Shown: positions 25,655-38,705, counted from the first letter of the stretch. The stretch is DNA of 64,000 bases from Aeromonas eucrenophila (GCF_000819865.1 NZ_CDDF01000002.1:1-64000), one strand, 5' to 3'. Numbers and translations are program-made. Notes: generated by a model not told the origin, from the sequence alone.

Positions 25655-27876
25655 TGAAACCACAACGCTACCTTATTCCTCTCCTGCTGATGGCGCAGAG
25701 TGCGGTGGCCGCCGAGGCGACCGGGCCCTTGCCGCCCGTACCAGCCCCGGTGCGCAGCCAGGACCAGAGCTTCGAGCAGATGTCCTCGGCCCCGGGTACC
25801 CTCTCCCTGCGCGGCAATGCGCCGGATGGGCAGGCGGACTTCACCGTGCGGCGAGACGAGGTGGTCACCAAGGCCAGCCTGGATCTCGACTTCACCCCGT
25901 CGCCCTCCCTGCTGCCGCTCATCTCCCAGATCAAGGTCTATCTCAACGATGAGCTGATGGGGGTCACCGCCCTCACCAAGGAGCAGATGGGGGAGCGCAA
26001 CCATGTCCGCATCGATCTGGATCCTCGCTATGCCAAGGATTTCAACCGGCTCAAGGTCAGCTTCGTCGGTCACTACCAGAACGTGTGCGAGAACCCGTCG
26101 AGCGATACCCTCTGGCTCAACGTCAACCGGGACAGCAAGCTGAGCCTGCAACTGCAGACCCTGCCGGTACGCAACGAGCTCTCCTTCTTCCCCATGCCCT
26201 TCCTCGACGTGCGGGACAACAAGAAGCTGACCCTGCCCATGGTGTTCAGTGGCGAAGTGCCCCTCGAGCAGCAGCAGGCGGCGGCTGTGCTGGCCTCCTG
26301 GTTCGGCGCCAAGGCGCAGTGGCGCGGCCAGCAGTTCCCGGTACTCATCGATCAACTGCCGGAGCGCAACGCCGTCGTCTTCGCCACCAATGAACAGAGA
26401 CCCGCCTTCCTGGCGGATTATCCCAAGGTGAAGGGGCCGACCATCGACATGGTAAGCTCCCCCGACAACCCTTACGTGAAGCTGCTGCTGATCCTGGGTC
26501 GGGATCAGCAGGATCTGCTGATGGCCGCCAAGGGGCTGGCGCAGGGGGATGTGCTGCTGCGCGGCCAGAGCGTGCGGGTGGACGAGGTCAAACCCCTCTC
26601 ACCTCGCCAGCCTTACGACGCGCCGAACTGGGTGCGGCTCGATCGCAAGATGCGCTTCGACGAGCTGACCGACTATCAGGGCCAGCTGCAGGCCACGGGC
26701 CGTCGACTCTGGCCCCTGAGCATGACCCTGCGGCTGCCGCCGGATCTCTATCTGCTGGGGGCAAACGGGATCAAGGCAGACCTCAAGTATCACCACACGG
26801 CTCCCATCATGCGGGACGGCTCCCGCCTGGATGTGGCGGTCAACGGCCAGTTCATGAAGTCCTTCCCCCTGGAGCCCGGCGAGTTCAAGAGTGAGCAGTT
26901 GCTCACGCTGCCGCTCTGGTTTGCCGGAGATGATCAGGCGAGGGCCCTGCGCATGCCGGGGCTCAAGACCACCCAGGTCAACAACCTGAGCTTCTCGTTT
27001 GAATATGCCCAGGAGTCGATGGGGGGCAACGCCAATGGTCGCTGCGATCTGGTGTTGCCGCCGGCCCATCAGGTGCGCATCGACGACAGCTCTACCATCG
27101 ATTTCACCGGTTATCGCCACTTCATCGAGATGCCGGATCTCAAGGCCTTCGCCAACGCGGGCTTCCCGTTCAGCCGCATGGCCGATCTCGCCGACACCCA
27201 GGTGGTTATGCCTGCCAAGCCCCATCCGGCTCAGCTCACCACCTTGCTCAACGCGGTGGGGGCCATCGGTGCCGAGACAGGTTATCCCGCGCTGTCACTG
27301 CGGATCGTCAACGACTGGGAGCAGGCGCGAGGGGAGGATCTCGATACCCTGCTCATTGGCTCCCTGCCCAAGGAGTTCCAGCAGGATGCCGAACCCGATG
27401 CGCTGCTGGCCTCCACCAGCAGCTGGGTAAACCAGCCACATCGTGAATATCGGGACGATCTGCTAAGTACCCTTGCCGATCGGGAGCCACAGGCGAGGGT
27501 CGGCATGAGCGGGAATCAGGCCATCGCCGCCATTCTGGGACTGCAGTCACCGACCCATGATCAGCGCAGCCTGGTGGCCCTGCTGGCCGATGGCCCGGCC
27601 GGCGTCACCTTGCTCAACGACACCCTGCAAAATGCCTCCCTGCGTGGTCAGGTCGCCGGTTCCGTGGCCATCATCCGCGAGTCGGGGGTGAAGAGTCTGG
27701 CGGTGGGCGAGCGCTACGAGGTGGGTTATTTGCCGTGGTGGGAGCGGGTCTGGCAGCTGTTTGCCAACTATCCGCTGCGCCTCGCCGGCTTGACGCTGCT
27801 CTGCATGCTGGTGCTGGGCTGGGGTCTGCGGGTGTTGCTGGCCAGTGCCAGTCGCCGCCGTCTGAAGGAAGATTAA
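25654..27876 (+). CDS. bcsB: Periplasmic cellulose synthase subunit BcsB
   Basis: The membrane-anchored periplasmic partner of BcsA, needed for activity and for guiding the glucan chain. The 740 residues start with a signal peptide (MKPQRYLIPLLLMAQSAVAA) and end with a single anchoring helix (LAGLTLLCMLVLGWGLRVLLA) plus a basic tail RRRLKED. Between them lie the carbohydrate-binding and flavodoxin-like domains usual in BcsB; recognisable stretches are LYFHH-like LKYHHTAPIMRDGSRLDVAVNGQF and GNANGRCDLVLPP. The start overlaps the bcsA stop (TGATG), and bcsZ begins four bases after its own stop. Confidence 0.95.
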   Translation: MKPQRYLIPLLLMAQSAVAAEATGPLPPVPAPVRSQDQSFEQMSSAPGTLSLRGNAPDGQADFTVRRDEVVTKASLDLDFTPSPSLLPLISQIKVYLNDELMGVTALTKEQMGERNHVRIDLDPRYAKDFNRLKVSFVGHYQNVCENPSSDTLWLNVNRDSKLSLQLQTLPVRNELSFFPMPFLDVRDNKKLTLPMVFSGEVPLEQQQAAAVLASWFGAKAQWRGQQFPVLIDQLPERNAVVFATNEQRPAFLADYPKVKGPTIDMVSSPDNPYVKLLLILGRDQQDLLMAAKGLAQGDVLLRGQSVRVDEVKPLSPRQPYDAPNWVRLDRKMRFDELTDYQGQLQATGRRLWPLSMTLRLPPDLYLLGANGIKADLKYHHTAPIMRDGSRLDVAVNGQFMKSFPLEPGEFKSEQLLTLPLWFAGDDQARALRMPGLKTTQVNNLSFSFEYAQESMGGNANGRCDLVLPPAHQVRIDDSSTIDFTGYRHFIEMPDLKAFANAGFPFSRMADLADTQVVMPAKPHPAQLTTLLNAVGAIGAETGYPALSLRIVNDWEQARGEDLDTLLIGSLPKEFQQDAEPDALLASTSSWVNQPHREYRDDLLSTLADREPQARVGMSGNQAIAAILGLQSPTHDQRSLVALLADGPAGVTLLNDTLQNASLRGQVAGSVAIIRESGVKSLAVGERYEVGYLPWWERVWQLFANYPLRLAGLTLLCMLVLGWGLRVLLASASRRRLKED

Positions 27877-27879
27877 GGG

Positions 27880-28989
27880 ATGAACCAGATGAACAGAATG
27901 TGTGGTGCCCTGCTGTTGTGGGCCCTGAGTGCCTTGCCCGCCCTCGCGGCCTGTGACTGGCCCGAGTGGCAGCATTTTCGCCAGCACTACATCAGCGAGG
28001 AGGGGCGGGTCATAGACCCCGCTGACGGTCGGCGCATCACCACCTCGGAGGGGCAGAGTTACGGCCTCTTCTTCGCCCTGGTCAATAACGACAAGGAGAC
28101 CTTTGCGAAGCTGCTTGGCTGGACCGAGCAACAGCTCGCCCGCGGTGATCTGACCGGTTTTCTGCCTGCCTGGCTGTGGGGTGAGAAGGAGGATGGCAGT
28201 TGGGGCCTGCTCGATGAGAACAGCGCCTCCGACTCGGATCTCTGGATAGCCTACAGCCTGCTCGAGGCAGGCAGGCTGTGGGACAACCACAGCTATGTCT
28301 CCATCGGTACCATGTTGCTCAAGCGCATCGCCCGGGAAGAGGTGGCGACGCTGCCGGGCCTGGGCCCCGTGATGTTGCCCGGCGTGCACGGCTTTACCGG
28401 GGAGGGACGCTGGACCCTGAATCCCAGCTACCTGCCCCCGCAACTGCTGGCGCGCTTCGCGCAGCAGCAGGGCCCCTGGCGCGAGATGCGGGCATTGCTG
28501 CCCGGCTTGTTGAAGGGCAGTGCGCCGCACGGCTTCGCCCCGGACTGGGTGGACTGGCAAGGAGACAAGGGCTGGCAGGTGACGGCCAGCAAGGGCCCCA
28601 TGGGTAGCTATGACGCCATCCGTGTCTATCTCTGGCTCGGCATGCTGAGCGACGAGGATCCCGCCAAGGCCGCTCTGGTGGCGCACTTTGCCCCCATGCT
28701 GGCGAAAATTGCCGAGCAGGGCGCCGTTCCCGAGCGGGCCGACAGCCAGACGGGCCAGACCGAGGGCCGTGGGCCGGTCGGCTTTGCCGCCGCCCTGCTG
28801 CCCTTGACCCAGGGCCAGCCGACGCAGGCCACCCTGCGGGAGCAGGTGAAACAGCATGGTCAGGATGCCGATGCCTATTACGGTAGCGTGCTGACCCTGT
28901 TCGGTGCGGGCTGGGATCAGGGCCGCTATCGCTTCGCCGCGGACGGCACTCTGCAGCCAGGTTGGAGCGAGTCATGCGAAGCCGATTGA
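27880..28989 (+). CDS. bcsZ: Periplasmic endo-beta-1,4-glucanase BcsZ (GH8)
   Basis: A family 8 cellulase of the cellulose operon, thought to trim or untangle nascent glucan in the periplasm. The 369 residues include a signal peptide ending near LPALAA. The catalytic acid is Glu57 in TTSEGQSYGL, Asp118 lies in SASDSDLWIAY, and a third acidic site is Asp in SYDAIRVYLW. These match E. coli BcsZ (Glu55 and Asp116 as I recall). ATG 27889 is an alternative start three codons inside. The 3' end overlaps the start of bcsC by 16 bases. Confidence 0.95.
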   Translation: MNQMNRMCGALLLWALSALPALAACDWPEWQHFRQHYISEEGRVIDPADGRRITTSEGQSYGLFFALVNNDKETFAKLLGWTEQQLARGDLTGFLPAWLWGEKEDGSWGLLDENSASDSDLWIAYSLLEAGRLWDNHSYVSIGTMLLKRIAREEVATLPGLGPVMLPGVHGFTGEGRWTLNPSYLPPQLLARFAQQQGPWREMRALLPGLLKGSAPHGFAPDWVDWQGDKGWQVTASKGPMGSYDAIRVYLWLGMLSDEDPAKAALVAHFAPMLAKIAEQGAVPERADSQTGQTEGRGPVGFAAALLPLTQGQPTQATLREQVKQHGQDADAYYGSVLTLFGAGWDQGRYRFAADGTLQPGWSESCEAD

Positions 28990-31900
28990 CCCTGGGTTGC
29001 CTGCTCGCCGCGCTGGTGGGCGGCAACCTGGCACAGGCGACGGTGGATCCCGTCTCCTCCTTGCTGGAGCGGGTGCGCATCGGCGAAGCCACCGGGCGGG
29101 AGGATCTGGTCAGCAACTCCCTCTACTCCCTCTCTCTGGTGGAACCCAATCATCCCGAACTGCTGGCGGCCCAGGCGCGGCAGGCGCTGCGTCAGGGCAA
29201 GGTCAAGGAGGCCAAGGCCCTGCTCGACAGGCTCGGCAAGATGGCGCCGGACTCGCGGCTCTATCGCCTGGGGATGGCGAACCTGGCGGTCAACGACTCG
29301 GCCCAGCGCCAGCAGTTGCAACAGGCCAGGTTGCTGGTCAACGCCGGGCGGCTGGAAGAGGGAGAGCGGCTCTACCGCTCGCTGTTCGTGGATGAGCTGG
29401 CGCCGAATCTGGAGATGGCGATCGAGTATGCCTTGCTGCAGGTGCGCATCTCTGGGCAGAGAGCCAAGGGCATGGCGGCGCTGGAGGCGCTCAATCGCCA
29501 GTACCCCGGCCAACCCAGGGTGCGGGCCGGACTGGCGCGTAACTATCTGGCCGATGGACGCTGGCAGGAGGCCAGGGCGCTGCTGCAACAGATGGCCCTG
29601 AGCGAATATAACCGGGGGGAAGCCGCCGAGATCTGGCTGGCGAATATCAAGGACATGCCGGTCGGTCCCAAGAGCATGGCCGAGTTGCAGCTGTACATAG
29701 GCGCCTTCGGCACTGGGACAGAGGCGAAGCAGGGAATGGCGCTGCTCGCCGATCAGGAGGCGAAGTGGGCCTCTCCCGCCTATCGCGCACGCCAGCAGGC
29801 GCTGCAGCATCAGGACAAGGGCACGGCGTCCGTCGCCGAGTTGCAGCGGGCGCTGGCCGCCAATCCCGATGACCCTGAGCTGGTCGGGGCGCTCGGTCAG
29901 GCCTATTCCCGCAGCAACCAGCGCGCGCTGGCCATCGCCCAGTTCGAGCGGGTACTGCGCCACCCCAAGGTGACTGACAAGGATAAGTGGACCAGCCTGC
30001 TGGCCACCAACCGCTACTGGCTGCTCATCAGCCAGGCAGAGCAGGCGGCAAAACAGCAGCAGTGGGAGAAGACGGTTGGCCTCTACCGCCAGGCCATCAA
30101 GCAGGATGGCAAGGAGCCCGAGGCCTGGCTCGGCCTGGGGGACGCCGAACTGGCGCGCCACGACAGCGCCGAGGCCGAGCGAGCCTATCGCAAGGCCCTC
30201 ACCCTGCCGGGGGCCCGCGATCGCGCCCTGACCCGGCTGTTTGAACTCTACAAGGATCAGGATCCCGCCCGGGCGTTGGCCCTGCTGGAGCAGTATCGGG
30301 ATCCGGCCATGCAGGCGGAAGGCAAGCGGCTCAAGGCCGAGCTGCTGCAATCCCAGGCCGATGTGCTGGAGCAGGCTGGCAAGCTGCCGCAGGCCCTCGA
30401 GCCGCGTCAGCAGGCGCTTGCCCTGATGCCGGACGACGTCTGGCTGGCCTACCGGGTGGCGGTTACCCAGGCCCGCCTCGGTGATGCCGAAGGCGGCGAG
30501 CGGCTGCTGCGAGGCAAGCTGGCGGCGCGGCCACAGGACATGACCCTGCGCTACGCCGCCGCGCTCTATCTGTCGGGGCAGGATAAAGCCCGCGAGGCGC
30601 GTGAACTGCTGGCCGCGGTACCGACCGGAAGCTGGTCTGCGGACATGGGCGAGCTGGATCGGCGTCTCGCCCGCGGCGAGGTGCTGGCCAAGGCCAGGTC
30701 GCTGCACGAGGGGGGCGACGAGGTGGCGGCCGAGGGGTTGTTGCAGCCCCTGTTGCCGGATGATGAGATAGCCCTGACCCTGGCCGAGTGGGCAGTCGCG
30801 CGTAACGACTGGGCAAAGGCCGAGCGCCATTACCGGGATGTGCTGGCCCACCAGCCGCAACAGGCCGAGGCACGGCTCGGCATGGCGGAGCTGGCGCAGG
30901 CGAGGGGCGATGAGCCGCAGGCCCGCCACTGGCTGCCCACCTGGCCGGTCAGCCCGCTGCCGGCCGATGAATTCAATTACTACCGCCGGGTCGCCAACCT
31001 CTATCAGGCGCTGGGGGAGAGCGGCATGGCGGAGGCCATCTTCACCGCCTATGAGCCTCTGGTCACGGGGCAACCCGCTTCCCAGTCGACGGCGCTGTTC
31101 TGGCGCGACGCCGCCCGCCAGCGTTTCGATACCGGTGATTCTGAAGGCGCCCTGTCGCGGGATCGCAAGGGGCTGGTGGCCGCGGGAATCGCTCCCCGCG
31201 AGGATCTGGAGGGGGGTGAGCTGACCCGGCTGGCTCGCAGCCGAGAGGGGGAGGAGTGGCTGGCCTCGGGCCTGCGCGGGGATCTCGACCGACACTACCG
31301 GCAGAGCCAGACCACAGTCTCCCTCGACAGCGACTACTGGGGCTCCAGCGGCACGGGGGGGCTATCGGATCTGCGCGCCCTGACCCAGATGCTGCAACTC
31401 GACACTCCCCTGGCCGGCGGTACCTTCTTCGGCCGGTTGGAGCTGGTGGACATGGACGCCGGCAAGTTGCCCTCCTCTCCCTATAGAGAAGAGTTCGGCA
31501 CCTGCGCCGCCCGGGATTGCTCGGGGCAGGAGCATCAGCAGAACAGGGGTACCACCCTGGCGGCGGGCTGGCATGGGGGCGCCTGGGCCTTCGATCTCGG
31601 CACCACGCCGCTCGGCTTCGAGGTGGTGGACTGGGTCGGCGGCGCGACTGTGGAAGGGGACCTGGGGGATCTCGGCTGGGGTGTCACCCTCTCCCGGCGC
31701 CCGGTCAGCAGCTCATTGCTCTCCTACTCGGGCACCGTCGATCCCGGCACCGGGATCCGCTGGGGCGGGGTGAGAGCGAACGGGGTTCGCCTCGATCTCA
31801 GCCACGATCTCGGCGGTGCCATCGGCTTCTGGGGCAGCGCCCAGCAACACCTGCTGACGGGCGAGAACGTACCGGACAACTGGCGTACCCGCCTCATGGG

Positions 31901-32417
31901 GGGCACTTATTACAAGCTGGTCAACGAGACGAACCGGCGTGTCAGCCTGGGGCTCAGCAGCATGCTGTGGCATTACCAGAAGGATCTGAGTGGCTATACG
32001 CTAGGGCAGGGGGGCTATTACAGCCCGCAGGGCTACTTCTCGCTCTCGGTGCCGGTCAACTACCGGCAACGCAGTGCGGATTGGTCCTGGGAGTTGGGGG
32101 GCTCTGGCTCCTGGTCCCACTCCCGCACCGACGACAGCCGCCGCTATCCGCTGGAAGGCCTGCTACCGGCCGGATTGCCAGACAGAAATGCTCCGGTGAA
32201 GGGCAGCAGTAGCAGTGGCTTCGGTTATACCCTGAATGCCATAGTGGAACATCGGCTGACCGAGCACTGGCGCATCGGCGGACGGGTGGATATCCAGCAG
32301 GCCGATGACTATGCGCCCAGCCATGCCACCCTATTCCTGCGCTATACCTTCAAGCCCTGGCAGGGGGATCTCGACATGCCACCCCAGCCGCTCACCCCCT
32401 ACGCGGACTTCGACTGA
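28974..32417 (+). CDS. bcsC: Cellulose secretion outer-membrane protein BcsC
   Basis: The export channel for cellulose: a long periplasmic TPR superhelix followed by an outer-membrane beta-barrel. The product has 1147 residues (E. coli about 1157), with a signal peptide ending near NLAQA. Repeated TPR-like units run from about residue 30 to about 750 (for example EPEAWLGLGDAELARHDSAEAERAYRKAL). The C-terminal 350 residues show alternating amphipathic strands ending in HATLFLRYTFKPW, the BcsC barrel. I start at ATG 28974 with GGAG upstream; the in-frame TTG 28962 is unlikely. Last gene of the operon, before a good terminator. Confidence 0.95.
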   Translation: MRSRLTLGCLLAALVGGNLAQATVDPVSSLLERVRIGEATGREDLVSNSLYSLSLVEPNHPELLAAQARQALRQGKVKEAKALLDRLGKMAPDSRLYRLGMANLAVNDSAQRQQLQQARLLVNAGRLEEGERLYRSLFVDELAPNLEMAIEYALLQVRISGQRAKGMAALEALNRQYPGQPRVRAGLARNYLADGRWQEARALLQQMALSEYNRGEAAEIWLANIKDMPVGPKSMAELQLYIGAFGTGTEAKQGMALLADQEAKWASPAYRARQQALQHQDKGTASVAELQRALAANPDDPELVGALGQAYSRSNQRALAIAQFERVLRHPKVTDKDKWTSLLATNRYWLLISQAEQAAKQQQWEKTVGLYRQAIKQDGKEPEAWLGLGDAELARHDSAEAERAYRKALTLPGARDRALTRLFELYKDQDPARALALLEQYRDPAMQAEGKRLKAELLQSQADVLEQAGKLPQALEPRQQALALMPDDVWLAYRVAVTQARLGDAEGGERLLRGKLAARPQDMTLRYAAALYLSGQDKAREARELLAAVPTGSWSADMGELDRRLARGEVLAKARSLHEGGDEVAAEGLLQPLLPDDEIALTLAEWAVARNDWAKAERHYRDVLAHQPQQAEARLGMAELAQARGDEPQARHWLPTWPVSPLPADEFNYYRRVANLYQALGESGMAEAIFTAYEPLVTGQPASQSTALFWRDAARQRFDTGDSEGALSRDRKGLVAAGIAPREDLEGGELTRLARSREGEEWLASGLRGDLDRHYRQSQTTVSLDSDYWGSSGTGGLSDLRALTQMLQLDTPLAGGTFFGRLELVDMDAGKLPSSPYREEFGTCAARDCSGQEHQQNRGTTLAAGWHGGAWAFDLGTTPLGFEVVDWVGGATVEGDLGDLGWGVTLSRRPVSSSLLSYSGTVDPGTGIRWGGVRANGVRLDLSHDLGGAIGFWGSAQQHLLTGENVPDNWRTRLMGGTYYKLVNETNRRVSLGLSSMLWHYQKDLSGYTLGQGGYYSPQGYFSLSVPVNYRQRSADWSWELGGSGSWSHSRTDDSRRYPLEGLLPAGLPDRNAPVKGSSSSGFGYTLNAIVEHRLTEHWRIGGRVDIQQADDYAPSHATLFLRYTFKPWQGDLDMPPQPLTPYADFD

Positions 32418-32421
32418 CCCC

Positions 32422-32450
32422 TACGCCCGACTCGTCGGGCGTATTTATTT
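32422..32450. terminator. Bidirectional terminator between bcsC and the rcnR-like gene
   Basis: A 9-bp stem (TACGCCCGA with TCGGGCGTA, loop CTCG) is followed by TTTATTT. The stop codon of the convergent repressor gene lies inside the T tract. Confidence 0.88.
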
Positions 32451-32720
32451 CAGGTAGGAGCGCAGCACCCGCACCACCTGATCCAGATCCTCGAGCCGCT
32501 CGGTCGGGGTCGCCTCGGCGGCGCCCAGATGCTCACGCATGTGGCCCTCCAGCACCTCCAGCATCAGGCCGTTGACGGCGCCGCGAATGGCCGCGATCTG
32601 CTGCAAGATGGCGGCGCAGTCGCTCCCCTGCTCCAGCGCGCTCTCCAGCGCCCCCGTCTGCCCCTTGATGCGGCGGACGCGGGCCAGCAGCTTCTTCTTG
32701 TTGTGTACCGTGTGTGACAT
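32445..32720 (-). CDS. RcnR/DmeR-type metal-sensing repressor (CsoR/RcnR family)
   Basis: A 91-residue all-helical repressor that should sense Co(II) and/or Ni(II) and release the divergent exporter promoter. The ligand set of E. coli RcnR is intact at identical positions: His3, Cys35, His60 and His64 (MSHTV, SDCAAI, LEGHMREH). This argues for RcnR-like metal sensing rather than for FrmR-type formaldehyde sensing, which depends on Pro2 and Cys35, or Cu(I) CsoR. The core QQIAAIRGAVNGLMLEVL is near-identical to RcnR. It is divergent from the dmeF-like gene across 71 bp holding a matching operator. Confidence 0.93.
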   Translation of the reverse strand: MSHTVHNKKKLLARVRRIKGQTGALESALEQGSDCAAILQQIAAIRGAVNGLMLEVLEGHMREHLGAAEATPTERLEDLDQVVRVLRSYLK

Positions 32721-32743
32721 GCAGGATCCTCTCGCGCGATAAA

Positions 32744-32761
32744 ACTATACTGGGGTATAGT
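32744..32761. promoter_or_regulatory. Probable operator of the RcnR-like repressor
   Basis: A perfect inverted repeat ACTATAC-TGGG-GTATAGT lies in the middle of the 71-bp gap between the repressor and exporter genes. The G-tract flanked by TACT/AGTA-like arms is the known architecture of RcnR and FrmR operators (TACT, several G, AGTA). Confidence 0.85.
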
Positions 32762-32791
32762 ATATTTCATCCCAGCTCTCAGGAGAAATTC

Positions 32792-33736
32792 ATGTCGTCC
32801 GTCGCCTCACATTGCCAGCAGCCCGTGGTACACCAGGGCAATCCGCTGGCCGAACAGAAGACCCGTTGGGCCGTGCTGCTCACCCTCGTCATGATGGTGG
32901 CGGAGATCGGCGGTGGCTGGGTTTTCAACTCCATGGCGCTGCTGGCTGACGGTTGGCACATGAGCTCCCACGCCCTGGCCCTCGGCCTCTCGGTGCTGGC
33001 CTACCGCGCCGCCCGCCACTATGCCCGTGACCACAGGTTCAGCTTCGGCACCTGGAAGATAGAGGTGCTTGGCGGCTTCACCAGCGCCCTGCTGCTGGTG
33101 GGGGTGGCGGGGCTGATGCTGTTCGAATCGGTAGCCAGGTTGCTGGATCCCAGCCCCATTCACTATCAGCAAGCCATCGGCATCGCCCTGCTTGGCCTCT
33201 TGGTGAACCTCGCCTGTGCCTGGCTGCTCAAGGACGATCAGGGCCATCATCACGGTCACGACCATGGTCACGGGCATGACCATGCCCACCATTCACATGG
33301 GGAGCAGCACGGCCATCAGGATCTGAACCTGCGCGCGGCCTATATCCACGTGCTGGCGGATGCGGCGACCTCGGTGCTGGCCATCATCGCGCTGGTGGGA
33401 GGCATGTTGTGGGGGGCCGACTGGCTGGATCCCCTGATGGGCATAGTGGGGGCCGTGCTGGTGGCGGTCTGGGCCAAGGGTCTGCTGCGCGACACCGGGC
33501 TGGTGCTGCTGGATGCGGAGATGGATGCCCCCGTGGTGGAGGAGATCCGGGAGGTGATCGCCGAGCTGCCCGGCGCCGGGATCCGCGACTTGCACGTCTG
33601 GCGGGTCGGGCAGGGGCAATATGCCGGCGTGCTGTCGCTGCAGATGACCGAGCCTGTGCCTGCCAGCGAGATCCGCGAGCGACTCGCCATCCACGAGGAG
33701 CTGGTGCACCTGACCATCGAGATCGCCAAGGCCTGA
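32792..33736 (+). CDS. dmeF: Cation diffusion facilitator exporter, DmeF-like (Co/Ni)
   Basis: An inner-membrane CDF-family metal/proton antiporter of 314 residues. Six hydrophobic helices carry the metal-site motifs HxxxD-like LADGWHMSSHALAL and HVLADAATSVLA. A very His-rich cytosolic loop lies between helices IV and V (about residues 150-170, GHHHGHDHGHGHDHAHHSHG). The short N-terminal MSSVASHCQQPVVHQGN, with Cys and His, is typical of DmeF. ATG 32792 follows AGGAGAAATTC. Pairing with an RcnR-like repressor supports cobalt or nickel efflux; zinc cannot be excluded. Confidence 0.9.
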   Translation: MSSVASHCQQPVVHQGNPLAEQKTRWAVLLTLVMMVAEIGGGWVFNSMALLADGWHMSSHALALGLSVLAYRAARHYARDHRFSFGTWKIEVLGGFTSALLLVGVAGLMLFESVARLLDPSPIHYQQAIGIALLGLLVNLACAWLLKDDQGHHHGHDHGHGHDHAHHSHGEQHGHQDLNLRAAYIHVLADAATSVLAIIALVGGMLWGADWLDPLMGIVGAVLVAVWAKGLLRDTGLVLLDAEMDAPVVEEIREVIAELPGAGIRDLHVWRVGQGQYAGVLSLQMTEPVPASEIRERLAIHEELVHLTIEIAKA

Positions 33737-33749
33737 ATCAAGCCGGCGC

Positions 33750-33772
33750 GGCGGCTCCACAAGGGGGCCGCC
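33750..33772 (+). other. GC-rich hairpin downstream of the DmeF-like gene
   Basis: A roughly 9-bp stem with G-U pairs (GGCGGCTCC against GGGGCCGCC-like sequence) follows the stop codon by 14 bases. It lacks a T run; it may stabilise the mRNA end or assist Rho termination. Confidence 0.35.
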
Positions 33773-33838
33773 CTGCTGGCCGGCGCCCGACTGCGGTATT
33801 AGCCGAAGGGCGCTGTCTCTCAGGCAACGACGAGGGGT

Positions 33839-34231
33839 TCACGCCTCGGGTTTGTGCTGCCAGACGGTGCCCAGCAGCAGCCTGAGCAGCAACCTGGGGG
33901 GATCATCCAACAGACGGCCCGACTCCAGTTGCAACTGACCATCGGCACCAAACCTCAGGCTGGCGTGGGGCAGCTCCTCCTCATCCACTATCTGGATGAT
34001 GCCGTGCAGGGCGCCCCGCTCCCCGGGCTGGCAGCGCAGCCTCAGCTCGCGCGGCTCTCCCAGCAGAGTGAAGGCGCGGGAGAGTGGCGGTGTATCCTCG
34101 TAGTCCGGCCATTTGAAGAAGTGATACTGCTCGGCGAGGGCCCCGGCTCGCTGGCAGAATTGATCGAACAGCTGGCTGATGGCCAGGTACTCCTCGTCCA
34201 GCCGTTTTGCCTGTTCATCGATACGCGTCAT
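33839..34231 (-). CDS. Conserved hypothetical protein, family not recognised
   Basis: A 130-residue cytoplasmic protein with no signal peptide or membrane segment. The N-terminal 35 residues are helical (RIDEQAKRLDEEYLAISQLFDQF); the rest looks like mixed beta structure ending in a leucine/arginine-rich segment (PPRLLLRLLLGTVWQH). I start at ATG 34231 because AGGAG lies six bases upstream; an ATG six bases further out touches that site. Codon use resembles the neighbours and the frame is clean, which supports a real gene. I cannot assign a function. It sits alone between the convergent dmeF-like gene and the divergent pullulanase gene. Confidence 0.7.
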   Translation of the reverse strand: MTRIDEQAKRLDEEYLAISQLFDQFCQRAGALAEQYHFFKWPDYEDTPPLSRAFTLLGEPRELRLRCQPGERGALHGIIQIVDEEELPHASLRFGADGQLQLESGRLLDDPPRLLLRLLLGTVWQHKPEA

Positions 34232-34300
34232 CGACATCTCCTGATATCCATTTGATCGGAAATAGATTTTTACTGCATCACCGGGACAGATTCCGGTATG

Positions 34301-34318
34301 GGGACAATATTGACCCCA
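34301..34318. promoter_or_regulatory. Palindromic site upstream of the pullulanase gene
   Basis: The 18-bp element GGGGACAATATTGACCCC is an inverted repeat except for one position in each arm. It lies about 175 bp before the pullulanase start and could be an operator for either divergent gene. It does not match the MalT box as I know it, so no regulator is assigned. Confidence 0.4.
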
Positions 34319-34491
34319 GTCTGTGAGCTTGCTCCAACTTTCGTTATGAAAACGTTATCTTGTTGAAACAGATTGGTTTTTTTTGCCGACCTGCTCACAT
34401 TTACAACAATCTCCGCTGATTAATATGACATCGCTCGGCCAAGGCCGGGTACTCGTCTATCGAGACTAACTACAGCGGGAATTATAAAAAA

Positions 34492-38553
<4,062 letters not shown>

Positions 38554-38639
38554 GCCAACCCATCGAGTCCGGGGCTGGCTCGGCAGACCCGGGTTGAATT
38601 CCACCTCGCCAAGGGTGGGATAAACCGAGAGAGTAAGAA

Positions 38640-38680
38640 CAAAGCGCGGACTGTCATCATCAGCCGCGCTTTGATTTTTT
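38640..38680 (+). terminator. Terminator of the pullulanase gene
   Basis: A 10-bp perfect stem (CAAAGCGCGG with CCGCGCTTTG) is followed by ATTTTTT. Confidence 0.88.
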
Positions 38681-38705
38681 AGGCGGTCTCACTGCCTGCA
38701 TAAAG

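Noticed and set aside
34301..34318. MalT box at the pullulanase promoter
   Set aside because: The palindrome lacks the GGGGA(T/G)GAGG asymmetric consensus and the tandem arrangement of MalT sites.
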